Positions 1 through 9,565 of a stretch of 30,887 nt of DNA are shown here, one piece after another (the first letter of the stretch is position 1; each line of letters opens with the position of its first letter). The notes below the pieces were generated by a model. The model saw nothing but the letters and a program-made list of their open reading frames with translations. It was not told where the DNA came from and made no database searches. Origin of the DNA: Asterionellopsis glacialis. Its lineage: Eukaryota; Bacillariophyta; Plagiogrammaphyceae; Rhaphoneidales; Asterionellopsidaceae. The stretch is from contig WKLE02001168.1 of NCBI GenBank assembly GCA_014885115.2, positions 1 to 30,887 on the forward strand, read 5' to 3'. Position numbers and translations under genes: made by a program.

Positions 1-395
1 TCCAAGCTGTCTCTTTTTCTCCGAGTTCTGACCTAGAGTCCAAATTTTGGCCCTCTCATTATTCTTCTACGCTAGAGGCTCACCAATTTTTGTTTCGATT
101 TAGGATCACTGTTGCGCAGGGGGATGCCCTGGTAACAATTGACCTAAATTTGGGCTGGATGACCAAAAGTAATTTGTTTGTTAGCCCCGCTACTTGTCAA
201 AACTTTATAAGTTATATTATAGTTTTCCATTCATACATGGGTTGAGACTTTTCAAATTAATTTTTGAATTGTTTCTTAGTGGCTAACAAACTGATTATTG
301 TACTGAATACAGGACAACAAGATCAGTTGTGGAATAACAGGTCCACAAGTTGAGACATTATTGTCACCTTGTGCAGTTTTTTTGGTATTGATTAA
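1..395. other. Unassigned AT-rich left edge
   Basis: No open frame of note and no recognisable motif. It lies immediately upstream of the multidomain accessory gene and may hold its promoter, an upstream exon or an element end. A pyrimidine-rich tract ending in AG near 420-432 could be a 3' splice site for that gene. I could not identify an element terminus here; the terminus may lie outside the window. Confidence 0.3.
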
Positions 396-1928
396 CAAGG
401 CATTTTCCCACATCATTGAACCTCTTCTGACAGAATACCAGATAAGCCTCCATCAGCAATTGCTGATGAAGCAAAATCTAGTAATTTACCAGAAGAAGAG
501 AAAATCACTTCTGTCCCTGATGTTGTTGACAGTGAATCAGACCAGCCATTTGCAAACAATGCCGATACAACTGTATCTGGTGAAGAAACATCAGTAAGTG
601 TTTTAGAAGATAAAGATATCACAAGGCATCTGTGTATTGTCCCCAAGACAAAAAAAGAGTTTACTGGCAAACTAGCAAGAAATTTTGGGTTCTTCACAAG
701 ATCTCTACATGACTATGTTGATGTAGATCATTTGGCAGTGTCCTCTTTTGTTAGGTATATTTCTGAAAGAACATTTCCAAAGAAAAAATCTGAAAAATCA
801 AGCTACCTTGTAGATGTAACATTTTGCCAACCCCATGATCACTTCACCTATTTTTGTGAATCTGGAAGAAAGCACCAAGCCTACAAAAATGCTGCTAAAT
901 TGAGAGAGAGGTTAAGCAAGTTCTTCTCTGAATGCTTTGATGATTCTGAAACCAACACAGAGAGCATCAATGATGCCTTAGATTCCTCTTCCATACTTTG
1001 TATTCATGAAGGTATTACTCCTGGTAACTGGAATAATGTTCATATAATTGGTGCATGTTTATTTGGCTCTACAAGAAACAATATATATTTGAATTTCATT
1101 GAAGCATCAAGTCAAGATTTGAATCACTATTTTACATCAAGAAGTTCTCAAGATAATGTATTTTGTGAAAAAAAGTGGAACAGATAGTTGGAAGAATAAT
1201 GGTTTGGGTCAGTTCATGTTGTCCTTACTTCAAGCATTCTGCACCAAATATAATATCATTTGTGAAGCACCTCTTTGTCTTATCAAGGTCTTCCTTTGCC
1301 TATATTTGCCCAAACTAGTATTGACTCTCACATAGCAATCCAGTTTTATATCAGAAATGGATTCAAGAAAACATATCAAGATAAATTTGAGGATCCTGAG
1401 TTATACAGTAATGAAGGAAAACCCAAAGAATCTGATGATATCATCAATGATAATGTTCTCCATTATTTACCAGATGATTTGACTAGGTGTGTTTCAGCCC
1501 TAGATCACATTGATGAGAACCAGAACATATCAGATAACCTAAAGAAGATTCTTCAAGAACCACAAGAAATAAAGTCAAATAACAGACTTGTTTCAGAAGT
1601 TGGCAAAACCCGATGTGCAAAGCTTTACCTACTCACCAAAGGACAGAAAGATTTTCCAATCGTTTTTTTTGTATTATATGACTGGCTAGACAAATATGTT
1701 TTTGATGTTGATGATGAAGAACTTACCTATGGTTTAGAGGATGGAATAATGAAGACACATTATCCAGATAAAAAAATTGATATAGTTCCAGAGCCAGAAC
1801 CAGCAACTGCCCAAGTACTATTAACAGAAGCAGCAACTGCACAAATAGAAAATGATAAGGATGGTTCTGTCTCTGCTATAGTTGATGAGGAAGAGGTAGA
1901 GGAAGAGGAGGAGTATGTGATGGAATAA
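396..1928 (+). pseudogene. Copy I accessory gene, N-terminal GNAT acetyltransferase region
   Basis: The frame is open from a stop at 393 to the TAG at 1185-1187. It shifts for a short stretch (about 1183-1275) and continues in another frame to the TAA at 1928. An acidic, low-complexity lead (about 441-700) is followed by a domain with GNAT hallmarks: a strand ending HIIGACLFG, then SWKNNGLGQFMLSLLQAF (the R/Q-x-x-G-x-G/A acetyl-CoA loop plus helix), then, after the second shift, HIAIQFYIRNGFKKT (the GNAT C-terminal A..FY...GF helix-strand motif). GNAT enzymes transfer acetyl from acetyl-CoA to amines; the substrate here is unknown. The region ends in a Glu/Asp-rich tail. Two frame breaks make this copy a pseudogene. 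The same protein continues downstream with zinc fingers and a protease. The GNAT call rests on motifs read by eye. Confidence 0.6.
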
Positions 1929-2310
1929 GAAGATGATGCTTCAATTCCACCTGCCAAGCATACAAGATTACAACTAACTCCACAGAAAGATGAAAAGGTT
2001 GATGATGCTGATGATGATGATAGTGCTATTTCTGCTATTGTTGATGAGCAGGATGGTGAGCCTACATCAGATGATGAGGAAAAAAAGCCACCTGCCAAGC
2101 CTACACATGCACAACAAAGGCAGAAGAAAACTACAAGATCACCTGGGACACCATTAAAAAATCTGGTAGAGAGGCTACTTGTGCTTCCTGTTTGAAGACA
2201 GAGGATAGTGTAAGCAGAGACCTATTATGTTTGTATTGTAGAAATCTACAACATGGTGCTTGTTCCAGAAGAATGATATCTCAGGACAAAATAGTACCAA
2301 GATAAATTTT
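1929..2310 (+). pseudogene. Copy I accessory gene, acidic linker and first zinc finger (PHD-like)
   Basis: After a stop at 1926-1928 the same frame resumes with an acidic linker that includes DSAISAIVDEQDGE. That motif also occurs in the preceding segment and in copy II, so it looks like an internal repeat. After another frame change near 2155, translation gives a Cys/His cluster at about 2180-2275 with spacing C-x2-C-x12-C-x2-C-x4-H-x2-C (CASC, CLYC, HGAC). This is the first part of a PHD/treble-clef finger. It ends at a TAA near 2305. PHD fingers usually bind histone tails; for this protein that is only an inference. Confidence 0.55.
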
Positions 2311-2720
2311 CTGTTCAGTGTGAAGACACACATCCTTACTTGGTTGTATACAGGAGATGCAATGAAAACCGTCTTGAACCCATGTGCTGCAATGCAAGAA
2401 TAGGAGTTGGATAGCCTCAGGAATTTCCAGTGGTATGTTTTCAGTACAAGCATTTCATCTGCAACAATGATGTATGTAAATACATTGAATGTAAAAATCC
2501 AGTTCATCCACAATGTGCCAAATGCATATTTGATGACAGAGAAAATACAAGCACTTCCCATTTGCCACTGTGTTGGTCTTGTTCCATTGAAAAGGACCTT
2601 AGTCAAAAAGATGAGAAGTATTATTCCAATGCAAATAGAAAAGTAATAGTTCTCTATAACTCTAGAAGAAAAGGAACTGGTGTTGAATTAAATAAACTCT
2701 CTTTACAAATCATGGACTAT
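2311..2720 (+). pseudogene. Copy I accessory gene, second zinc finger (PHD-like)
   Basis: In the frame starting near 2430, the translation shows ICNNDVCKYIECKNPVHPQC followed by CIFDD... and LCWSC. This gives the spacing C-x4-C-x4-C-x4-H-x2-C-x2-C...C-x2-C expected of the second half of a C4HC3 PHD finger. Upstream Cys residues (near 2385) lie in the same frame but are cut off by an in-frame stop at about 2403. Copy IV carries the matching finger (about 29600-29890, minus strand: CMRAKCC, HNYVHAEC), which supports a real conserved domain. It lies directly before the protease WLND motif. Confidence 0.55.
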
Positions 2721-3640
2721 ATCTACGTAGAGATACTTGGTTGAATGATGCCATAGTTCAGTTTTATACCGTTTTCCTCAATTCAATAACTGAAGAAACC
2801 AAGAGGAGCATTTTTCCTAGGTCCTATCATATCTCATGGTTGGGATGATGATAAAGTTGAAGAATATCTGTACAACTATTATACAGAATATAAACACTGT
2901 ATTCAGTTTGGCCATGATTTACCAGATCCTTTAAAATATAACATTAAATATTGTCCCTGGAATGATAGAAGGCATTGCGTATTAAAGAGAAATATTGGTA
3001 CAAAGTATGTCAGTGGTCAATTTTTTAATGCCTGAATAAATATTTGAATTGGGCTACAAAGCAGCATACTTCCCGCTTTGTAGAGACAGCCATTGATTTG
3101 GTGTCTACTGTTGGAAGGAAGGAACCAATGTAAATTTCAATATTATTGATTCAGGCTCTTCAAGATCCAAAGAAACTAATTTAACAACATGCTTAACCCA
3201 TCATATGTTGAAAATGAAAATGGGAGATGCAGCTGAAGAAGTTTATTTCAAGGAACTATCAGAAAATGCTTTTGGCCGAAGAGATGGCTCAAGTTGTGGG
3301 GTTCATCAATGCTGTTTCATGGAAGACATTGCTTTATCTAAATCTGACTGGATGGTAAAGCAGTATTCAAAAGAAGATATGGAAGACTACAGACTAGTTA
3401 TTACAAGAAGAATCCTGAATTTTGAGGGAAACCAAGTTTTAGAGATAACTCAAGTTGATACACAGGAGAGGAACTATTTTATAAGATCATCAAGAGGAAA
3501 ACTACCTACTATACTATCTACTCCTACCTTAGAAGAACCAAACACTGATGACAAGGCAGAGGAACAGACAGCAGATGTAAGAAAGGAGTAAAATGATTCA
3601 TTGGGTGATGGTATTGAATTAGATGAGAAACAAAAAATAC
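2721..3640 (+). pseudogene. Copy I accessory gene, Ulp1/C48-type cysteine protease domain
   Basis: The domain starts with DTWLNDAIVQFY, the classic Ulp1 WLND entry motif. The three catalytic positions follow in order: His in SH(W) at 3091-3093, where the next codon is TGA in place of the Trp seen in copy II; Asp in FNIIDSGS at 3148-3150; and Cys in RDGSSCGVHQC at 3295-3297 (the D-x-x-C-G-V signature). Ulp1-family enzymes remove SUMO or ubiquitin-like tags, and viral or transposon relatives cleave other targets. At least one frameshift (about 2815) and stops near 3034 and 3094 disable this copy. The catalytic-Cys segment sits in an open 128-codon frame (3205-3591). The tail contains a conserved DGIELDEKQKIPW patch shared with copy III. 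Confidence 0.68.
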
Positions 3641-4743
3641 CATGGGGATGGTTAGAATAAAGACGATTGAAGAAAGAACAAGAAGAAACGGAGAATATGA
3701 CTGACTTTTCCACAGATGAACAAGCTCCAGAACAATCAGAAGAAGAAGATGACAATGATAATAAATAAAAATGTCTTGCAAAGCTCATTTAAATAAGTAT
3801 ACACCAACCAGAATTGAAAATGAAGACAAGGAACTATTGAATACATTGTGAGGAGAGAAAGCCAGAGTTTAGAAATCTAGATGATTTTAAGGAAACCTTT
3901 TAAAAACAATTGAATCATTGAGAGATCCAGATGAACCACGGACTTGGATGTCAGACAACAGAAACATAAATGAACTACAAAGAGATAGACAAAAGTTTTT
4001 GGATATGCTGAAAGCTGAAACAAAATTTCAAGGTGGTGAACAAATAGTTAGCCTCAAGTATATCCCTAAAAAACAAATTCTGAGAGGTAACAATACAAGA
4101 CGCACAACCATAGCAGCCCATTGGACGGGAGCATTACAAGATGGACAAGATCATCTTCTGAATACAGAGTGATTAGAATGCTTTGTATTGAAGAGTATAC
4201 AAAATCACATCAAGGCCAGACCATATAAGTTCATCTGTCTTCCAGCAGGGTCCAATAGAAACATTGTTGGGCCTCAAGAACCATTGCCAGGCAGATGGAT
4301 TCCACTTTCAAGACTCAAAGTCAAGTATCAACAAGGAAAATTAAAAACATGTGTGTATGATAGCTTGGCTAGCTGTTTGTATTACCATGGCCATGACAAA
4401 CTTGCACAATTTGTCCATGAAGATGGATGAAGATTATCCTATTCTGTTGATAGCATCAAGGCTTTGCCAAATACAATAGAAAACTATTTGGGGAAAAATG
4501 TTATGTGAAAAAAAGATACAGGAAGTATTGATTTATTAAACCTATCCCCTGTGTTAGGAATTTATCCCATAACTGTGGTATTGCAAGGTCATGATGGAAT
4601 TGTGAGCATGCCATCAGTATATTGGGTAATTGGATTTTTGATTCAAATCTGCCCCAAGCTCTTTCTCTCACTAGGCATAGTTTAGATTGGTGTGTTATGG
4701 GTAAATTCAAGAAAGTAGTGCAAGGCCTACAATTCATTTTATA
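3641..4743 (+). pseudogene. Copy I accessory gene, C-terminal second cysteine-hydrolase-like domain
   Basis: A charged helical region (RKPEFRNLDDF, SLRDPDEPRTW, FLDMLKAETKFQG) leads to LPGRWIPLSRLKVKYQQGK and TCVYDSLASCLYYHGHDK. After frame breaks, EHAISILGNWIFDSNLP and SLDWCVMGKF precede a TAA at 4741-4743. A Cys in 'TCVYDSLAS', a His in 'HAISI' and an Asn/Asp in 'NWIFDSN' give the Cys-His-Asn/Asp order of papain-fold hydrolases. That is an inference from motif order only; I recognise no named family. The block is almost identical in copy III (21851-22093, minus), which has lost the His/Asn part. Stops at 4170 and 4429 and a shift near 4600 show decay. Confidence 0.5.
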
Positions 4744-5029
4744 AAGTATAAATTTGTTTTATATTTATGTTTTTATTGTCTTGGTATTAAACATTTTCTG
4801 ATCAAGTTTATGAATATAACTACAAACATCTGTCCAATGTCTTCCTGAGTATATTCAACATTTTCTTCAATAATATTTTCAATGCAATACGCTGGACCTT
4901 TTACTTAATCAATAGGTACTAAAGAAAATATGAAGTTTCCTTGATTAGTCATCTCTAGATTGTATGTCATTACTAATACAGATCAAGCCACTAGGTATTC
5001 AGTTGCGAGTACATATAGAAGTTAACTCC
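4744..5029 (-). pseudogene. Copy I transposase gene, decayed C-terminal tail
   Basis: On the minus strand this continues the frame ending at 5030 and is colinear with the last 70-80 residues of the copy III transposase (21360-21591): matching pieces include TCNLEMTNQGN-like, CIENIIEEN and QEDIGQ-like segments. Stops and small indels break it. It meets the accessory gene tail to tail at about 4743, with under 100 bases between the two stop regions, the same arrangement seen at about 21591/21600. Confidence 0.5.
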
Positions 5030-5521
5030 TCAAAATAAATAATTGTCATCTGGAAGATCATCTTCTTTGTCCACAAATCCTAGAATCTTTGCAATCCTTG
5101 GGTAATGCATTCTGTAACAAAAATCATGCCAAGGTCTGATAGACAGGTAATAGGGAAAGGCATCATCATCATTATTGTTGTTGTTATTATTTGAATCCAG
5201 AATTGAGCTGCCATTGTCAGCAAAGTGTGCATCCACATATTGGGTGGGATCTTCTTGATCATTTTGATAAGCCACAGGGTCTTGTGATTCATTAGCAGGT
5301 ACCTTTGTACCATTTTGATATATGTAAGCTGTATGGACACTGATTGGAGCAGTATTATTGCATAAGAAATCTCCACAAAAAGTGCCCTTGTCAATATGGG
5401 TTGTTGTGAGAGCTCGGTTAGAGTTGAACAGCCTACCACAGGCTTCACAACTTAGGGTGGCTCTCTTTTGTGAGTTCAAGACAGAGGACTGGTGAGATTG
5501 ATATTGTGTCCTTTTGGACAT
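5030..5521 (-). CDS. Internally deleted transposase ORF: zinc finger plus C-terminal tail (163 codons)
   Basis: An uninterrupted frame starts at ATG 5521. Residues 25-50 form a C2HC finger: CEAC, then F and L at C2H2-like spacing, His, and Cys in GTFC. After an Asn/Asp-rich stretch (residues 110-120) the frame jumps directly into PYYLSIRPWHDFCYRMHYPR, which in copy III lies near the C-terminus of the transposase (21225-21310). The whole catalytic core is therefore missing while the frame is kept. In copy III the same N-terminus (SQKRATLSC) is present but its ATG is deleted. The product would keep a DNA-binding finger without catalysis. Whether it is expressed is unknown. Confidence 0.5.
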   Translation of the reverse strand: MSKRTQYQSHQSSVLNSQKRATLSCEACGRLFNSNRALTTTHIDKGTFCGDFLCNNTAPISVHTAYIYQNGTKVPANESQDPVAYQNDQEDPTQYVDAHFADNGSSILDSNNNNNNNDDDAFPYYLSIRPWHDFCYRMHYPRIAKILGFVDKEDDLPDDNYLF

Positions 5522-5850
5522 GCTATGTAACCTTTAGAGCTATTGTTTTTAGTCTGTTGCTACTGTTTGTTTGGGTCAAGTTACAGGTTACCTCTAGGCT
5601 TAATAGTCAGTGTGCGATCAGCTTGAGCCTAAGCAATACACTGATTCTCATGTGATGAGTGACTTTTTTGTCATGAACTGAAAAAAATGCCCGATAAGGC
5701 CAAAATATGGGACTTAGAATGAAGGAAATAATACAGACCAATGACCATAGTGACTAGTGAGCAATAATAGGTGACGTGTCAGCCATTCTTTCAGTTCATG
5801 ACATGAAAAATTGACTCACTGACATATTTCTGTCGGTGAGTCAAAAAATT
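5522..5850. repeat. Upstream region of copy I transposase with nested inverted repeats
   Basis: Non-coding flank of the transposase ORF. A perfect 14-bp inverted pair GTCATGAACTGAAA (5670-5683) / TTTCAGTTCATGAC (5789-5802) encloses about 105 bases. Directly after it is a hairpin, 5811-5824 / 5831-5844 (TTGACTCACTGACA and its near-perfect complement, one mismatch, 6-base loop). Such structures are typical of element ends or subterminal transposase sites. No target-site duplication could be fixed, so calling this an element end is tentative. Confidence 0.45.
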
Positions 5851-5919
5851 ATGTGGACAGACAGACAGATTTATTGCTGTGGAGGACAGACTTAGGTCCA
5901 GACTGGTGGGAAATGGTGT

Positions 5920-6560
5920 TCTGATATAGCCAACTTTCATAAACTCAACAAGGTAATTAAGAGAAACAATTCCCGTTACCAAAAATAACTGACCTACTAA
6001 AAAAACTAGATGGATTTCAATATGCAACCACAATTGATCTAAGTCAGGGTTACTATCACATTCCGTTAGATGAGAAATCACAGGAACTGTGCACAACAAT
6101 TCTACCATGGGGTAAATACAGGTATAACCACCTACCTATGGGTATAACCAACAGCCCTGGTATCTGTCAGAAAATCATGAATGATATACTAGGCAACCGA
6201 GAAATTGCAGGGGCATATAAAGACAATATTTTAATCATGTCAAGTGCTACCTACAAAGACCACGTAAGCAAAGTTGATGCGGTACTTGCCCACCTGACTG
6301 AAGCTGGTTTCGTAGTCAATTTTAACAAATCACATTTTGCCATGGACCAGATTGAATATCTAGGCTACTGGCTAACTTGCAATGGTATCCAACCACAGCA
6401 TAAGAAAGTGGAAGCAATACAACGTTTAGAGCCTCCTAAGACTAAATGCCAATTAAGGAAATTCTTAGGCATAGTTAACTACTATTGCGATATGTGGTGT
6501 AAGACGAAGTCACATCCTAGCCCCACCTATGGCTATGGTATCAAACAAGACCAAGTTTGT
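5920..6560 (+). pseudogene. Ty3/gypsy relic A, reverse transcriptase
   Basis: Reading across a shift near 5965 gives NFHKLNKVIKRN, then LPKITDLLKKLDGFQYATT, IDLSQGYYHIPLDEKSQ, LPWGKYRYNHLPMGITNSPG and the polymerase box AGAYKDNILIMS. The canonical Y-x-D-D catalytic pair is YKDN here, so the second Asp is lost. Later GFVVNFNKSHFAMDQIEYLGYWL and LRKFLGIVNYY match the RT thumb/connection of Metaviridae-type elements. The 5' part of the element (LTR, gag, protease) is absent, and a frameshift near 6490 leads into RNase H. Inactive copy. Confidence 0.85.
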
Positions 6561-7000
6561 ATGGGAATGTTCCTGTCAAAAAAGTTTTTGAAAAGATAAA
6601 AGAAGTCATAAGTAGAGAAACACTATTAGCATTCCCTGACTTTGAGAAAGAATTCCACATATATACTGATGCAAGCAACTATTAACTAGGTGCAGTTGTC
6701 ATGCAAGATGATAAGCCCCTTGTGTTCTATAGTAGAAAACTCAAAGAGGACCAGAAGAAATATACTACTGGTGAACAAGAACTACTATCTATAGTAGAGA
6801 CACTTAAGGAATTCAAAAACATACCATGGGGTGAAAAGTTAATAGTACACATTGACCATAAGAACATATTGTATGATAAGCTTGCTAGCATTTGAGTATG
6901 CAGATGGCGTATGATGCTAGAAGAATACGGTGCAAATTTTGTCCATATTGCTGGTGAACAAAACGTCATTGCTGACACACTTTCACAATTAGATGCAAGA
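6561..7000 (+). pseudogene. Ty3/gypsy relic A, RNase H
   Basis: Translation gives KEFHIYTDASNY with a stop, then LGAVVMQDDKPLVFYSRKL, YTTGEQELLSIVETLKEF, LIVHIDHKNI and GEQNVIADTLSQLD. These are the standard gypsy RNase H blocks (TDAS, ...F.SRKL, E..E/L.IV, H.D..N, N..AD.LS). Stops at 6684 and 6893 interrupt it. It continues into the integrase of the same element. Confidence 0.85.
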
Positions 7001-8426
7001 TGGGCAGATGATGATGACAATGACTATGATGCAGTACCAGAACTCATCACCATTATGGAAGTGTATCCAATAACCCAACAGGAAATCAAAGAAAAAGCTT
7101 TTCCAATATTCCCTCCTTTAATTAGGATGCACCAACAAAAAGATAGAATGCTTAGAAAACTAATGTGCAACGCCAAACCTGGTATGTTCATGACTAGAGA
7201 AGTCGAAGGCAAATCTCTTCTACATTTCAAAGGACAAATATACATACCAGAGAAACTTTAACAACAGGTCATAGTATGGTATCATGAATACCAAGCACAT
7301 CCAGGTGAAACACATACAGAAGCAACCATACAACAACACTTTATTTGGCCCAGGCTAAGAAAGCATGTACAGAACTTCTGCAAGACATGTGAACAATGTC
7401 AGCTGTGTAAAAAGCAACTTAAGAAATACAGACACTTACCTCCTAAAGAGGCTGAAATCCTGAAATGGGAACAAGCCCATATAGATCTAATCAGAAAATA
7501 TAATATTAAGTTTGATTCAGGCACACGAACATTGCAATGTATTACTATGATCAATCCTGCCACAGGCTGGTTCAAAATCAAAGCAATTAAAGACAAAACA
7601 GCTGACACTGTCATAGTAGCATTCCACTCTGCATGGTTATACCGGTATCCACAACGAAGGTACATAGGATATGACAACAGCTCAGAGTTTAAAGCTATTT
7701 TCAAAAAGACACAGAAAAACTTTGCACTTGGTAAAAAGCTGACTACTACTTATATTCCCCAATCAAACACTATCATCAAATGTGTACACCAAGTTATAGG
7801 TTATTCCCTACTAGCACTTGAGTGAATCCACCAATCCACCTACTATAGGAGATTATGAACCATGGGATAACATACTTAGTTCCATAGCATGGGCTATACA
7901 CAGTACTTACCATACTATGCTAGAAGCCACACCAGGACAATTAGTATTTGGATGTGACATGCTCCTACCAATTACATTTAGAGCAAATGCGGAACATATC
8001 CATAACAAAAACAAACCTTTATTAACTAAAACAACCAAAGAGAAAATGTTAAGCGGCAGCACCACATGTATTCCATAAGTGACCACGTTACATTAGAGAA
8101 GCCAGGAATAGTCCCTAAGATGGACCGTCTTCATACAGGTCCTCATGAAGTGCTTCAAGCATTTACAAATTATACTGTGTGCATCCGTAGAGGCATTATA
8201 GAAGAGACAGTTAACATCCATCATGTGACGCCATACTACAAACACAAAAAAAGAAAATGTGTGGACAAGCAGACAGACTCCATAAATTTACAGTTCCTCA
8301 CAAAGTGCTTCAAGTATTTATGAATGGTACTGTGTGCATCTGTAGAGGCAATATAAAAGAGACAGTTAACATTTATTGTGTGGCACCCTACTACAAACGG
8401 ACACATGACAGTTCAGGAAGCAATTG
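7001..8426 (+). pseudogene. Ty3/gypsy relic A, integrase and 3' end
   Basis: A zinc-binding region (WYHEYQAHPGETH, then CKTCEQCQLCK) is followed by the core: first Asp in WEQAHIDLI, second Asp in GYDNSSEF, and the third catalytic position in IPQSNTIIKCVHQV. There the usual Glu of the N-x-x-x-E box is Lys. Stops at 7261 and 7822 and shifts further on break the frame. The tail VNIHHVTPYYKHKKR resembles the C-terminal end of gypsy pol. A partial tandem duplication follows: the 'tgcttcaagcatttac...acagttaacat' block at 8150-8220 recurs at about 8305-8372. Confidence 0.8.
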
Positions 8427-8676
8427 AAGTACACTCCCTGTAGGACACTCTTGAGGATGGATGATTGATGCGTGGACAAGAAGATGGACTCCATGAATTT
8501 ACTATTTACTAATATTTCCTGATTCTTTACTTCTTACTGAAGTGTCAGATCTTCTCCAGATTAAACTAAGCTCATAATTTTCATCACCAATCACCAAATA
8601 GAAGTCTTCTTTTCCTTTGTGTGTTGATTGTCTGATTGTTGTGTTGTGCTGCTGTTGACACTAGCAGCATAGAGCA
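8427..8676 (+). repeat. 3' LTR of gypsy relic A
   Basis: This stretch, from near AAGTACACTCCCTGTAGGAC to CATAGAGCA, is repeated in the same orientation with roughly 85% identity by eye at about 23680-23925. There it precedes a gag gene, while here it follows pol. That is the placement expected for a 3' and a 5' LTR of the same gypsy family. A clean TG at 8439 could be the LTR start, but the shared sequence begins about 12 bases earlier, so the exact ends are uncertain. Confidence 0.65.
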
Positions 8677-8679
8677 ATT

Positions 8680-9565
8680 ATCCCTGCGTCATGTGGGGAT
8701 ATGTGTGATAACTCCCTGTAATTTGTAGTAGGTGGAATTACATGGCTGCATAGAAACTCTCAGGGTTCAGGCAATTTTACCTGCTTTATGCAGGGATGTG
8801 TGCAATAATTCCCTGCATTTTACAGGGATGATTTGGTGCACTCTATAACTCCATGCAATTTGCATGGAATATTTTATTCAGGGATGCATGCAATAATTCC
8901 CTGCATATGCAGGGATGATTTGGTGCATACTATAATTTCATGCAATTTGCATGGAATTTTCTCTGTGCGCATTCTGTACAGGGCTGCATGTTTCTGCGCA
9001 ATACTATTTCATGATCACCTGCACGCAGTACCACACCATGTGGTTGTTCTTACCAGCTCCATGATCCTGGTATGGTTTTGCCTAGGATCCTACACATTTT
9101 TTTCTTTTGCATTTCCTTCAAACAGCAACAGTGGCACTGAAAGAAATGACAGCAACAGCAAAAGCTTTGACAATGTCCATTGGAGTCCTGTCATTGTATT
9201 CACTTAAACGCCATTCTGAGCAGCCCACTAGGAAGACTAAAAAGGTAAGTATGTGATGTGTTCACTACATACACCATAGCATGTAGTGAACACATGATCA
9301 TCATTCATGCATTATCATGTTCTGGTGTTCTTTTTTGGCTCCCTTTTTTGGCTGTTTTTTTCTAGCACGTAGGATCCTACGCTGTTCAATTTCAAGAAAC
9401 TCACATTATTTTGTTTTCTTGTGTAAAATTTTCAGACAGCCAAACTGCAAGTCCTCAAGGATCAAGAAAATCAAAATCACATCCAACTGCATCAACTTTC
9501 TTGTTTACCTCAAGAGCCAAGTCTTCAAGGATCAAGAAAAGTCAAAATCACATCCAACTGCATCA
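8680..9565 (+). repeat. Left long terminal inverted repeat of 5-kb composite
   Basis: Reverse-complement match to 12930-13711 over nearly the whole length, with scattered indels. Shared landmarks include AACTCCCTG, GTAGTAGGTGGAATTACA, ACTCTCAG.GTTCAGGCAA, AGGGATGATTTGGTGCA, GGGCTGCATGTTTCTG, TTTTTTTCTTTTGCATTTCC and ATTATTTTGTTTTCTTGT. It contains an 88-bp-period tandem pair (8791-8870 and 8879-8958), each unit with CAGGGATG...TCCCTGCAT and CCATGCAA..TTGCATGG-type palindromes; the right arm has a single unit. A perfect 18-bp palindrome is at 8898-8915. No target duplication was found. Confidence 0.75.
9256..9295. repeat. Perfect 15-bp hairpin
   Basis: ATGTGTTCACTACAT at 9256-9270 and its exact reverse complement at 9281-9295, with a 10-base loop. 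It sits inside the left inverted repeat, just after a GGTAAGT that resembles a 5' splice site. The matching place in the right arm (about 13195-13220) does not keep the stem, so it is particular to the left arm. Confidence 0.7.

Noticed and set aside
1760..2098. Ser-rich minus-strand ORF
   Set aside because: It is the antisense of the acidic Glu/Asp linker of the accessory gene; composition alone explains the open frame.
8791..8958. CRISPR-like or satellite array
   Set aside because: Only two 88-bp-period units with no uniform spacers, in a eukaryotic transposon arm.
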